A DNA stretch of 64,000 nucleotides from CAWGLW01 sp963823525 (GCA_963823525.1 CAWGLW010000006.1:1178001-1242000); one strand, 5' to 3'; positions 16,461 to 24,860 are shown, counted from the first letter of the stretch. Made by a program: numbers and translations. The notes: a model not told the origin generated them from the letters alone.

Positions 16461-17732
16461 TCATTTCTTGAGCGATTCGATGCCCAGTGTGCCAAGAACG
16501 TACTTCTCATAGATGGGTGTAATCGCGCCGGTTTTCACCTTGCGTAGAAAGTATTTTTCGAACGCAATCTTCGCGAGGTGCACCCACTTTCCCTCCTTGG
16601 CCCAGGTGACGTTTCGCGGCGGAATCTGCGGCAGGGCCACGAACGCCGCACCGGTATCACCAAAATCGGCAAGGCAGATCGCATTCCATGAACCCTGTGC
16701 CAGTGCCTCCTTCCCGGACAGTTCCGCCTCGATGTTTTCACAGATAGCCTGGCCCATTGACTCAATCATGTAGCCGGTCTTGGGGGCGCCTGTCGGCACG
16801 ACGGTAGCCTCGACTGGCGCAATGGCAACACAGACACCGGCCGAGAAGATGTTCGGATACTTCGGGTTGCGCTGGTGCTTATCAATCATCACGAAGCCGC
16901 GCGGATTACACAATTCGGGAACAGCGGCAACGGGGTCCACTCCCTTGAAGGCAGGAATGATCATCGAGTACGCGAACGGCAGTTCGTGTTCCTTCTTTGT
17001 CTCGCCGCTCTCACTGAACTCGGCCACTTTCATCGTCGCTTTCTCGGCCGAGAGAATCTTCGCGTTGGTGATCCATTTGATATGCCGCTGCCGGAGCGTC
17101 GACTCCATCAGGCCCTTGCTGTCACCGACGCCGCCGAGACCCATGTGGCCGATGTACGGCTCCGGGGTGACAAATGTTATCGGTACGCGGTCGCGAATCT
17201 TGCGCCGCCTGAGGTCGGTATCCAGGATCATCGCCATTTCGTAGACCGGCCCGAAGCAGCTGGCACCAGGCGCCGCGCCGACCACGATCGGACCGGGATT
17301 CTTGACGAATTCCTGGTATTCACTCCAGGCCTTGAGCGCGTGTTCGTGCGTGCACACAGACTGCGTGTGAGCCGTCGGCCCCAGTCCGGGCACTTCTTCA
17401 AATGCAAGCTTCGGCCCGGTCGTGATGACCAGGTATTCGTATCCCAGGCTCTTGCCATCCGCCAGCGTCAATTGCGATGCGGGCGCATCGATCGCGCTGA
17501 CCGGTTGCGGATGCCATTCGATGCCCTTGTCAGCCAGCGGCTGAGCGAGATCCACGCGCGTCTGCGGGGCGGTCCGCCAGCCGACGGCAATCCACGGATT
17601 GGACGGCGTGAACTCGAAATAATTGTTGGCGCCGATCAGTGTGACCTGGTGGGAGGCGCCAAGCTTCTTCTTCATTTCATAGGCGCAGGCCACGCCCCCG
17701 ATGCCGGCTCCGATGATGATGACTCTGGCCAT
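16461..17732 (-). CDS. sqr: Sulfide:quinone oxidoreductase
   Basis: A 423-residue flavoprotein that oxidises sulfide to polysulfide or persulfide and passes electrons to the quinone pool at the inner membrane. The N-terminal FAD fold is VIIIGAGIGGVACAYE. All three catalytic cysteines of classical SQR are present: C127 (SVCTHEH), C159 (GASCFGPVYE) and C353 (AICLADFGD), nearly the same positions as C128, C160 and C356 of the Acidithiobacillus enzyme. The C-terminus is amphipathic and basic, suited to membrane docking. GGGGAGA precedes the ATG. It lies between the RND pump and its TolC channel, an unusual place for SQR. Confidence 0.88.
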   Translation of the reverse strand: MARVIIIGAGIGGVACAYEMKKKLGASHQVTLIGANNYFEFTPSNPWIAVGWRTAPQTRVDLAQPLADKGIEWHPQPVSAIDAPASQLTLADGKSLGYEYLVITTGPKLAFEEVPGLGPTAHTQSVCTHEHALKAWSEYQEFVKNPGPIVVGAAPGASCFGPVYEMAMILDTDLRRRKIRDRVPITFVTPEPYIGHMGLGGVGDSKGLMESTLRQRHIKWITNAKILSAEKATMKVAEFSESGETKKEHELPFAYSMIIPAFKGVDPVAAVPELCNPRGFVMIDKHQRNPKYPNIFSAGVCVAIAPVEATVVPTGAPKTGYMIESMGQAICENIEAELSGKEALAQGSWNAICLADFGDTGAAFVALPQIPPRNVTWAKEGKWVHLAKIAFEKYFLRKVKTGAITPIYEKYVLGTLGIESLKK

Positions 17733-17744
17733 TGTTCTCCCCTC

Positions 17745-20700
17745 TTAAGTTGCCGCTTCAGCGGCCTTGCTGCGTTGGCGATAACTGAAATACAGGATCG
17801 GTATGAGCACCAGCGTCAGTGCCGTAGACACAAGAATCCCAAAGATCAGCGAGACGGCGAGCCCGTTGAAAATCGGGTCGTCGAGAATGAAAAAAGCGCC
17901 GGTCATGGCCGCCAGCGCGGTCAGCGCGATGGGCCGGGCCCGGACGGCGGCGGCGTCAATCACCGCATCCGCCAGTTCGGCGCCCTGCGCGATCTCGACG
18001 TTGATGAAGTCGACCAGCAGGATCGAGTTGCGCACGATAATCCCGGCCAGAGCGATCATGCCGATCATCGATGTCGCGGTGAACTGCGCCCCGAGCAACG
18101 CGTGACCCGGCAGCACGCCGATGACCGTCAGTGGTATCGGCGCCATGATGATCAACGGCACGGCATATGAGCGAAACTGTGCAACGACCAGCAGATAGAT
18201 CAGGATCAGGCCGACCGAGTATGCCAGCCCCATGTCGCGAAACGTCTCAAAGGTAATCTGCCATTCACCGTCCCACTTGAGGCTGAACCGGTAGGGATCC
18301 TCCGGCTGGCTGAAGAATCGCTGCTGCACCTCTACATTTTCGGGCAGCGCGTCACCGAGCGCGCCGACAACGCCAAACATGGCGTACAGCGGGCTGTCCA
18401 CATCGCCGACCGCATCGGCCGTGACCCAGGTTACGGGCAGCAGGTCCTTGTGGTAAATCGAGTGATCCCAGGGCCCTTTCTCGACCGTCACGATTTCCGA
18501 CAGGGAAACGCGCGCACCGCTTCGGGAGCGCACCTGCAGCGCCAGCACATCGGCCAGGCGCGCCTTGTCGGCAACTCCCAGTTCGAGGCGCACCGGTATC
18601 GGATAAGTCTCCCGTCCGGCCTGCAGGTAGGTTGCATCGAAGCCATTGAGGCCTGCCGCCAGCACCTGCACCGCATCGGCCTGGCTGACACCCAGCAACG
18701 CGGCCCGCTGCCGGTCTAACGCGACGGTCAGCCGCGGGCGATCGGATTCGAGGCTGTCATCGACATCGACAATGTCAGGGTTCGAGTCGAAGACCTGCCG
18801 CACGGTACGGGTCAGTTCCCGTTGTGCCTCGTAGAAAGGCCCATAGATCTCCGCGACCAACGGGGCAGCAACCGGCGGCCCGGGCGGTACCTCCACGACT
18901 TTGACCGCCGCGCCGTGTTTGCGGCCGATCTCTGCGAGTACGGGACGAATAGCGACGGCCAGCTCGTGGCTTTTCTTGTCGCGGTCATGCTTGTCGACCA
19001 GGTTGACCTGGATGTCACCGAGTTCCGGTCCGGAACGCAGGTAGTACTGACGCACCAGTCCATTGAAATTGATGGGCGCCGACGTACCCGCATACACCTG
19101 GTAGTCGGAGACTTCGGGCAGGCTCGCGATCGGGGCGGCCAGTTCGTCGAGCACACGCGCCGTCTCCTCCAGGGCCGCGCCCTCCGGCATATCCACGACC
19201 ACCTGGAATTCCGACTTGTTATCGAAGGGCAGCATCTTCATGACCACCCATTGCACTACCACGAGAGAAACCGCGAGACCGATCGCGGCCAGCGTCACGG
19301 CGTAGAGCTTGTGGCGATTGGAACGAGCACTGGAGACGCGTATGAAAGGCGCCATGATTCGCTCAAACCATCGGTGCAGCCGCGAATCGCCGTCATCGGT
19401 CGAATGACCGACGTTTGCATGCGAGAGCATCCGGCGCGACAGCCACGGTGTAAAGACGAGCGCTACGGCCAGCGATATCAACATGCCCATGCTGGCGTTG
19501 ATCGGAATCGGACTCATGTATGGCCCCATCAGGCCAGATACAAAAGCCATCGGCAGCAGGGCCGCGATGACCGTGAAGGTCGCCAGGATGGTTGGCCCGC
19601 CGACCTCGTCGACGGCCTTCGGTATCAGCTCAGACAAGCCCGCCCTGCTCAGGCCCATGTGTCGATTGATGTTCTCGACGATGACGATCGCATCGTCGAC
19701 CAGGATGCCAATGGCGAATATCAAAGCAAACAGCGAGACCCGGTTGATCGTGAATCCCCAGGCCCACGAAGCGAACAGGGTCGCTGCCAGCGTGATGACG
19801 ACGGCCGCGCCGACGACGATGGCGTCGCGCCAGCCGACGGCCAGCCAGACCAGAAGCACGACGGAAGCCGTCGCAAAGGTCAATTTCTGGATCAGCTTGC
19901 GGGCCTTGTCATTGGCTGTCTCTCCGTAGTTCCTTGTGATCGTGGCGTGCACGCCCTCGGGGATGTAGGTGCCCCGCAGCAATTCGATGCGCTCCAGTAC
20001 CGCCGTGGCGACATCAATTGCGTTTTCTCCAGGCTTTTTCGATACTGCGAGCGTCACAGCCGGGGCTACGCCACTGAAGTCGATACCCTTCGAAGCCGCC
20101 GCCGGTCCGGTACCGAACATGACGTACTGCTCGGGCTGGTCCGGTCCGGCGCTTACCTCGGCTACGTCCTGGAGGTACACCGGTCGATCCTCGTGAACCG
20201 CAACGACCAGCTGGGCGACCTCATCGCTGTCGGCCAGGAAGGTGCCCGCCTGCACCGGCGTGCTTTCACCACCGTCAACGATGCGACCGGCATTCCTGAC
20301 GACGTTGGCCGCCTGCAACGATCCGATCAGTTCGTTTACGGTCAGGCCGTAGCCGGCCAGGCGCTGCGGGTCCAGCCTTACGTGCACGGTCTCATCGGGC
20401 CCGCCGATCGTGTACACGTTGCGGGTACCGGGAACCCGCTTGACCTCTGCTTCGATCGCGTGGGCAACCTGCCGCAGTTCGTGCGCACCGCGTGATGGAT
20501 CTTCAGTCCAGAGCGTGACGCTCAATATGGGCACGTCATCGATACCCTTCGGTTTCACCAGCGGCTGCAGCACGCCCAGGCCCGGCGGCCGCCAGTCCTG
20601 GTTGGAGTAGATCGCGTTGTAGAGCCGGACAATGGCTTCGGTGCGGTCTTCGCCCACCTCAAACTGAACGGTGATCACGGCCGCACCGGGTCGTGAGACC

Positions 20701-20966
20701 GAATAAATGTGCTCAACGCCGGATATCTCCGCCAGCACCTTTTCCATCGGTGTTGCGACGAGGCTTTCAACCTGCTGCGCGCTCGCCCCGGGGAACGGCA
20801 CGATGACGTTGGCCATCGTTACGTTGATTTGCGGTTCCTCTTCACGCGGTGTCACCATCACCGCGAACAACCCGAGCAGCAGGGCCGTCAGCCCAAGCAG
20901 CGGTGTCAGCTCGCTGTCGAGGAAGGCACGGGCGATACGCCCGCTGAAACCGAGCCGCTCAGTCAT
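17745..20966 (-). CDS. RND efflux pump permease
   Basis: A 1073-residue inner-membrane proton antiporter of the RND superfamily, with 12 membrane segments in two halves and two large periplasmic loops. The proton-relay Asp pair is in GILVDDAIVIVEN in segment 4. The N-terminal region (EEEPQINVTMANVIVPFPGAS) is like the HAE1/AcrB-related group whose substrates are organic or hydrophobic compounds rather than metals. The start at 20966 overlaps the adaptor stop by 8 bases; an ATG six codons upstream is less likely. Its place in a persulfide-regulated operon suggests the substrate is a sulfur compound or a toxic product of sulfur oxidation, but this is inference. Confidence 0.92.
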   Translation of the reverse strand: MTERLGFSGRIARAFLDSELTPLLGLTALLLGLFAVMVTPREEEPQINVTMANVIVPFPGASAQQVESLVATPMEKVLAEISGVEHIYSVSRPGAAVITVQFEVGEDRTEAIVRLYNAIYSNQDWRPPGLGVLQPLVKPKGIDDVPILSVTLWTEDPSRGAHELRQVAHAIEAEVKRVPGTRNVYTIGGPDETVHVRLDPQRLAGYGLTVNELIGSLQAANVVRNAGRIVDGGESTPVQAGTFLADSDEVAQLVVAVHEDRPVYLQDVAEVSAGPDQPEQYVMFGTGPAAASKGIDFSGVAPAVTLAVSKKPGENAIDVATAVLERIELLRGTYIPEGVHATITRNYGETANDKARKLIQKLTFATASVVLLVWLAVGWRDAIVVGAAVVITLAATLFASWAWGFTINRVSLFALIFAIGILVDDAIVIVENINRHMGLSRAGLSELIPKAVDEVGGPTILATFTVIAALLPMAFVSGLMGPYMSPIPINASMGMLISLAVALVFTPWLSRRMLSHANVGHSTDDGDSRLHRWFERIMAPFIRVSSARSNRHKLYAVTLAAIGLAVSLVVVQWVVMKMLPFDNKSEFQVVVDMPEGAALEETARVLDELAAPIASLPEVSDYQVYAGTSAPINFNGLVRQYYLRSGPELGDIQVNLVDKHDRDKKSHELAVAIRPVLAEIGRKHGAAVKVVEVPPGPPVAAPLVAEIYGPFYEAQRELTRTVRQVFDSNPDIVDVDDSLESDRPRLTVALDRQRAALLGVSQADAVQVLAAGLNGFDATYLQAGRETYPIPVRLELGVADKARLADVLALQVRSRSGARVSLSEIVTVEKGPWDHSIYHKDLLPVTWVTADAVGDVDSPLYAMFGVVGALGDALPENVEVQQRFFSQPEDPYRFSLKWDGEWQITFETFRDMGLAYSVGLILIYLLVVAQFRSYAVPLIIMAPIPLTVIGVLPGHALLGAQFTATSMIGMIALAGIIVRNSILLVDFINVEIAQGAELADAVIDAAAVRARPIALTALAAMTGAFFILDDPIFNGLAVSLIFGILVSTALTLVLIPILYFSYRQRSKAAEAAT

Positions 20967-22062
20967 TAGTCCCCGCCGGCCCACGGGCGATCAATCCTGC
21001 GCGGGCCGGATCAAGGGCGATCACCTCTCCTTCGACGAGGCCGGCCAGAATTTCAACGCGATCATCGTGCGCGTGACCGAGCCGGATCTGCCGCAGCGAC
21101 ACCCGGCCGTCCGCATGCACGACGTAAACACCACGCATCTCGCTGCGCTCGACGACGGCACTGCGGGGCACCAGCAACCGCAGCGCCTGGCCGGTCTGCA
21201 AGCCGACTTTGACGAACATTCCGGGTGCGAGTCCGCTGACGTCTTCGGGGAGGTCTATCCGGGCGCGAAAAGTGTTGGTTTGCGGTTGCGCGGTGGGGAA
21301 CAGCGTCAGCCCTGTGGCGTCGATGCGATCGCCGTCGACATAGACTACGGCCTTCTGCAGTGTGCGCACCTGCCCGGCAATGCTCTGGGGTATTTCGACG
21401 ACCACGCGCAGAGCGCCCAGCGAGGCCCCGGTCATGAGCGGTGTACCCGGCGCCACCACCTCGCCGACGCGAACGTGCTTGCGGGTAACGACACCGCTGT
21501 AAGGCGCGCGGATCTCGGTATAGGCAACGCCTTCGCGCGCGGCGGCCAGTCCCGCCCGGGCCGAGGTCAGTCGTGCCACCGCTGCATCGCGGGCGGCGCT
21601 GGCTTCATCAAGCGATGCCTTGGCGACAACCCGACGCTGGTACATGTCCGAAATCCGCTGGTAACGAGTCTGTGCCTCGGACTCCCGGGCCGCCGCTTCG
21701 CGGTAAGCCGCCTGGGCCTGGCTGAGGCTTGCTCCCTGTTCGGTGCTGTGCAGACGGACAATCACGGCGCCAGCGGCGACGTTGTCGTTGACGTCGAACA
21801 GCACCTCATCGACCCGACCGGCGGTCTGCGCGGACACCGTCGCCTGATTGACCGCCTCAACCGTCCCGTCGAGCAGGCGTTCGACGGGCGTCGTCTCAAT
21901 TTCGAGCGTCATCGTCGCAAGGCCGGCCGATTCGGCGGAGTGATCATCGGCGGCCAGCGCGGGGGCACCCGACATTGCGAGGCCGACCGTGAACAAGATG
22001 CGCGTGCTCCACCGGGCCCGGGTCGTGATGTGGTTCGCGGCTCTCATGGCTGTCGCTCTCAT
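20959..22062 (-). CDS. RND efflux periplasmic adaptor (membrane fusion protein)
   Basis: A 367-residue periplasmic adaptor. A signal peptide (about 1-38, ending PALAA) is followed by a biotinyl-lipoyl half (VSAQTAGRVDEVLFDVNDNVAAG), a helical hairpin (about 105-175), the second lipoyl half (IRAPYSGVVTRKHVRVGEVV) and beta-barrel/membrane-proximal domains. It links the RND pump to TolC. The ATG overlaps the stop of the DUF2892 gene (TGATG); a second ATG five codons later is possible. Confidence 0.9.
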   Translation of the reverse strand: MRATAMRAANHITTRARWSTRILFTVGLAMSGAPALAADDHSAESAGLATMTLEIETTPVERLLDGTVEAVNQATVSAQTAGRVDEVLFDVNDNVAAGAVIVRLHSTEQGASLSQAQAAYREAAARESEAQTRYQRISDMYQRRVVAKASLDEASAARDAAVARLTSARAGLAAAREGVAYTEIRAPYSGVVTRKHVRVGEVVAPGTPLMTGASLGALRVVVEIPQSIAGQVRTLQKAVVYVDGDRIDATGLTLFPTAQPQTNTFRARIDLPEDVSGLAPGMFVKVGLQTGQALRLLVPRSAVVERSEMRGVYVVHADGRVSLRQIRLGHAHDDRVEILAGLVEGEVIALDPARAGLIARGPAGTND

Positions 22063-22262
22063 CAGAAAGCAGCGCCAGAGCGCACTTTCAGCTTGCGCAA
22101 CACGCTCGCCAGGGGACAGAAACCAGTAAAGGCGGACTGCAAAAGGTTCGCGCCGACAAAAGCGGTCAGCCAGAGCCAGCGCGAGTCAATGAACTGCGCC
22201 AACGCGAGGGTTACGAGGATCATAAAGCCCGCGAAGGCGAGCACGATTCGGTCGATGCTCAT
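22062..22262 (-). CDS. DUF2892 (YgaP-type) inner membrane protein
   Basis: A 66-residue protein with two membrane segments (about 7-24 and 28-46) and the family signature GFCPLASVLRKL near the C-terminus. The domain is found fused to rhodanese in YgaP and as a separate gene next to rhodaneses, SQR and BigR regulators. Its molecular role is not established; a part in handling sulfane sulfur at the membrane is inferred from context. It overlaps the rhodanese stop by 4 bases and the adaptor start by 1. Confidence 0.85.
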   Translation of the reverse strand: MSIDRIVLAFAGFMILVTLALAQFIDSRWLWLTAFVGANLLQSAFTGFCPLASVLRKLKVRSGAAF

Positions 22263-22645
22263 TTATGAGACTCCATCCTGCGCTTGCCGTCGTCAATCAG
22301 CCGTCCCGTCTGCGGGTCAATGCGAATCACGGGCAGTCCCGCGGCTTTCCAGGCCTGAATCCCGCCCTCGAGGTTGGTCACGTGTTCATGGCCCGCTGCG
22401 ATCAGCCGGTGGGCGGCGTTCATAGAGCGCTTTCCAGAGGCGCAATGCAGGACCAGCTTCCGACTGCCTGCGGGGATGGTTTGCCCGTCGAACGTGGAGA
22501 GCGGAAAGAGCAAAGCCCCGTGGATACGCTCGAACGCATACTCGTGCGGTTCGCGAACGTCGATGAGCAGGATTTCACCTCGATCCAGCCAGGCACAGGT
22601 CATTTCTGGCGTTGCGGTGTCGATAGCGGGGTCTTCGCGTGTCAT
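22259..22645 (-). CDS. Single-domain rhodanese
   Basis: A 128-residue single-domain rhodanese. The active-site loop is HCASGKRS with nucleophile C68, which carries sulfane sulfur as a persulfide; LIDVREPHEYAFERI and LEGGIQAWKAAGLPV are the flanking signatures. It probably moves sulfane sulfur made by SQR to thiol acceptors. It is the first gene of the operon. I chose the ATG at 22645 because the upstream alternative (22678) would lie in the promoter region and has no ribosome site. Confidence 0.88.
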   Translation of the reverse strand: MTREDPAIDTATPEMTCAWLDRGEILLIDVREPHEYAFERIHGALLFPLSTFDGQTIPAGSRKLVLHCASGKRSMNAAHRLIAAGHEHVTNLEGGIQAWKAAGLPVIRIDPQTGRLIDDGKRRMESHK

Positions 22646-22674
22646 TGGTGCATTCCCGTGGCAAAGGCATGCGC

Positions 22675-22703
22675 ACAATATTAGCTATTGCTAAATTAGT
22701 CAA
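22675..22703 (-). promoter_or_regulatory. Promoter of the rhodanese-RND-SQR operon with repressor dyad in spacer
   Basis: On the minus strand -35 TTGACT (22703-22698) and -10 TATTGT (22680-22675) are 17 bases apart. The spacer contains the perfect inverted repeat TTAGC-TATT-GCTAA (22681-22694), an AT-rich dyad of the kind bound by BigR/SqrR repressors. Repressor bound here would block RNA polymerase directly. A weaker plus-strand promoter for the repressor gene (TTGCTA at 22688-22693, TAAACT at 22712-22717) overlaps the same dyad, which suggests autoregulation. Confidence 0.7.
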
Positions 22704-22744
22704 GCATGAATTAAACTGAACGCAAAGCTCACCAGGTGATAGCC

Positions 22745-23143
22745 ATGTCCCCCGCTGACCTGAAACCTTCCGATCCGCTACCTGAGCCGAATCTGCAGTT
22801 GATCGGGCAGATGCACGAGCACGTTGGCGAGGCCGCGAGTCTGCTGAAGGCGCTGGGCAATGAGCAACGACTGCTCATCCTGTGCAACCTGCTGGAAAAG
22901 CCCCTTTCAGTGGGCGAACTCAATGACCGCATTGAACTCAGCCAGTCGGCGCTGTCGCAGCACCTGGCATTGTTGCGCGACGCCGGACTGGTCGCAACGC
23001 GGCGAGAGGCACAGTCGATCTTTTACTCTCTTCCGGCCGGACCCGTGACGCAGGTGATGGCGCTGCTGCAGCAGATCTATTGCACACCGGACCGTGCGGC
23101 CCGATCGTCGACACCCACCGGTGGCCGACTCTGCGGCGGGTGA
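22745..23143 (+). CDS. ArsR-family persulfide sensor (SqrR/BigR type)
   Basis: A 132-residue winged-helix repressor of the ArsR family. Cys47 sits in LLILCNLL in the helix before the recognition region and Cys113 in QQIYC near the end. The spacing of 66 residues equals that of Cys41 and Cys107 in Rhodobacter SqrR, which form a tetrasulfide bridge with persulfides and release DNA. The recognition helix LSQSALSQHLALLRDAGLV is typical of the BigR/SqrR branch. Metal-site residues of ArsR or SmtB (such as ELCVCD) are absent. AGGTGA five bases upstream supports the ATG at 22745. It is divergent from the operon it likely controls. Confidence 0.88.
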   Translation: MSPADLKPSDPLPEPNLQLIGQMHEHVGEAASLLKALGNEQRLLILCNLLEKPLSVGELNDRIELSQSALSQHLALLRDAGLVATRREAQSIFYSLPAGPVTQVMALLQQIYCTPDRAARSSTPTGGRLCGG

Positions 23144-23175
23144 GCGGCCCAGCCTGTTTGAGCTGGTAAGACCCG

Positions 23176-23961
23176 TTGATACCCGCACTTCTTGGCGCAC
23201 TGGCGATCGGGATCAGTCTCGGCCTGCTCGGCTCGGGCGGCTCGATTCTCACGGTGCCGGTCCTTCACTACCTGCTCGGTCAGCCCGAGAAGCTTGCGAT
23301 CGCAGGATCGCTGCTGGTCGTGGGGTTGATCGCCGTCGCCGCGTGCATCCCTTATGCGCGCCACGGCCAGGTCGACTGGGGCAAAGTGCTCTGGTTCGGA
23401 CTGCCCGGAATGCTCGGTGCCTGGGCCGGGGCATCCCTCGCCAGGATGGTCCCCGGCGTGCTGCAGATGAGCTTGTTTGCCACCGTCATGCTGGCCGCAG
23501 CGTGGCGCATGCTCGGCGGTAAACCGCTGCAGAGCAGCCGCGGACAGTCGAGCCGGATCGCCGTCATCGCCGGTGGCGCCGGTGTCGGCCTGCTCAGCGG
23601 CCTGGTCGGCGTCGGCGGCGGCTTCCTGATCGTGCCCGCGCTGGTCCTGCTGGCCGGTGTGAGCATGAGCGGTGCTGTCGGCACCAGTCTTGCCATCATC
23701 GCAATGAATTCGTTTACCGGTTTCACGCGAAGCGCCATCGTGCTTCGCGAACTCGGGCTGTCGCCCGACTGGCCCGTGCTGCTGCTCCTATCCGCGGTCG
23801 GGATCCTCGGCAGCCTGCTGGGTAGCCGGCTGGGGCGAAAGCTGCCTCAGAGCACGCTGCGCCGACTGTTCGGATTGTTTCTGCTGGCGATGGGCGGATT
23901 CATTGTCGTGGACGTCGTGCCGGATCTGCTCGCCGCGCGCAGCGCATTGCTCATACCCTAG
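23176..23961 (+). CDS. TauE/SafE family sulfite exporter
   Basis: A 261-residue membrane protein with about eight membrane helices in two homologous halves, each opened by a glycine-rich motif: GSGGSILTVPVL near the start and GVGGGFLIVPAL in the middle. The TauE/SafE family exports sulfite, sulfonates or organosulfur acids. It follows the SqrR-type gene by 32 bases, so it is probably cotranscribed with it, as in BigR operons where sulfite made from persulfide is exported. The start is TTG; no better start is visible, so the N-terminus is tentative. Confidence 0.85.
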   Translation: MIPALLGALAIGISLGLLGSGGSILTVPVLHYLLGQPEKLAIAGSLLVVGLIAVAACIPYARHGQVDWGKVLWFGLPGMLGAWAGASLARMVPGVLQMSLFATVMLAAAWRMLGGKPLQSSRGQSSRIAVIAGGAGVGLLSGLVGVGGGFLIVPALVLLAGVSMSGAVGTSLAIIAMNSFTGFTRSAIVLRELGLSPDWPVLLLLSAVGILGSLLGSRLGRKLPQSTLRRLFGLFLLAMGGFIVVDVVPDLLAARSALLIP

Positions 23962-23973
23962 TTCAGGGGGGAC

Positions 23974-24219
23974 TCAGGATTCGTCTTCCAGTTCGGCGAG
24001 GCGCTTCTCAAGTTCCTTCAGCTTCGCACGTGTTCGCCGCAACACGGCACTCTGCACGTCGAATTCCTCTCGCGTAACAAGGTCGAAGCGCGCCAGCCCC
24101 GATTGCAGGACGCCCTTGAAGTTCTGTTCCAGATCACGGCGCAGCGCGGCCACATTTTCCGGCACGGAACCGGCGAGGCGCTGCGCGAGATCGTCGATCA
24201 GCCTTGAATCGAGGGCCAT
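23974..24219 (-). CDS. ubiK: Ubiquinone biosynthesis accessory factor UbiK
   Basis: An 81-residue protein of the UbiK (YqiC/BMFP) family. The N-terminal amphipathic part (LIDDLAQRLAGSVPENV) is followed by a helix and a C-terminal coiled coil (VLRRTRAKLKELEKRLAELE), the trimerising region. UbiK binds UbiJ in the cytosolic ubiquinone-synthesis complex; ubiJ is also in this window, at 43310. AGAGGA lies seven bases before the ATG. Its stop is 12 bases from the convergent TauE gene stop. Confidence 0.9.
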   Translation of the reverse strand: MALDSRLIDDLAQRLAGSVPENVAALRRDLEQNFKGVLQSGLARFDLVTREEFDVQSAVLRRTRAKLKELEKRLAELEDES

Positions 24220-24229
24220 CGTGCATCCT

Positions 24230-24280
24230 CTTTAGAGATCGCTAAAGCGTTGATTGTAGTTCAGGCCACTGGCGCGTCGA
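24230..24280 (-). promoter_or_regulatory. ubiK promoter candidate and downstream dyad
   Basis: Minus-strand -10 TACAAT (24258-24253) with a -35-like TCGACG (24280-24275), 16 bases apart. The perfect dyad CTTTAG..CTAAAG (24247-24230) lies at the predicted transcription start, just before the ribosome site. It could be an operator or a small 5' hairpin. The six-base arms are separated by CGATCT. Confidence 0.4.
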
Positions 24281-24404
24281 CATCCCTGCCGGATACTGCG
24301 CAACGCTCCGCGGTGATGCGAACCGCCCAGGCCGTGCTCCAAGTTGGTGCGGCAGACTCCTTGATCCCTGCTCTACGGCGCCGCGAGGCAGCGGATATCG
24401 GGCA

Positions 24405-24420
24405 TGGCATGGATCCTGCA
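24405..24420 (+). promoter_or_regulatory. Sigma-54 promoter candidate for glnK-amtB
   Basis: TGGCATGGATCCTGCA matches the RpoN -24/-12 pattern (TGGCAC-N5-TTGCA) with two changes and the required 10 bases between GG and GC. It lies 47 bases before glnK, as expected for an NtrC-controlled glnK-amtB operon. No clear NtrC site pair was recognised in the 150 bases upstream. Confidence 0.55.
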
Positions 24421-24466
24421 TCGAGGCCTCCGGCCATGCTAACCAGCACCCGCAGGAGGTCCGTAG

Positions 24467-24805
24467 ATGAAACTCATCACCGCCATCATTAAGCCATTCA
24501 AGCTCGATGAAGTGCGGCAAGCCATCGCTGATATCGGTGTACAGGGGGTAACCGTCACCGAGGTGCAGGGGTTCGGTCGCCAGCGCGGCCATACCGAGCT
24601 CTACCGCGGTGCCGAATACAGCGTCGACTTCCTGCCCAAGACAAAAATCGAAATTGCCGTGGATGACACGGTGGTAGAGCAGGTGGTCGAGGCGATCACC
24701 AACGTGGCCCGAACCGGCAAGATCGGCGACGGCAAGATCCTGATCACCCAGCTGGACCACGTGGTCCGCATTCGCACCAGCGAAAGTGGCGCCGAGGCTG
24801 TCTGA
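24467..24805 (+). CDS. glnK: P-II nitrogen regulatory protein
   Basis: A 112-residue PII protein. The T-loop GFGRQRGHTELYRGAEYSVDF has Tyr51, the site uridylylated by GlnD, and the B-loop TGKIGDGKI binds ATP and 2-oxoglutarate. It lies directly upstream of the ammonium channel gene, the arrangement of glnK-amtB, where GlnK plugs AmtB when ammonium is plentiful. GGAGGT precedes the ATG by eight bases. GlnB is very similar, so the symbol rests on context. Confidence 0.93.
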   Translation: MKLITAIIKPFKLDEVRQAIADIGVQGVTVTEVQGFGRQRGHTELYRGAEYSVDFLPKTKIEIAVDDTVVEQVVEAITNVARTGKIGDGKILITQLDHVVRIRTSESGAEAV

Positions 24806-24860
24806 GCAGCCTTCGGCACCCGCGACTCATCGATAAACAGACTGCTCCAGGAGAAACAAA

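Noticed and set aside
18822..22425. Long plus-strand open frames opposite the RND pump and adaptor
   Set aside because: They mirror well-recognised genes on the minus strand and are rich in Arg, Gly and His without domains.
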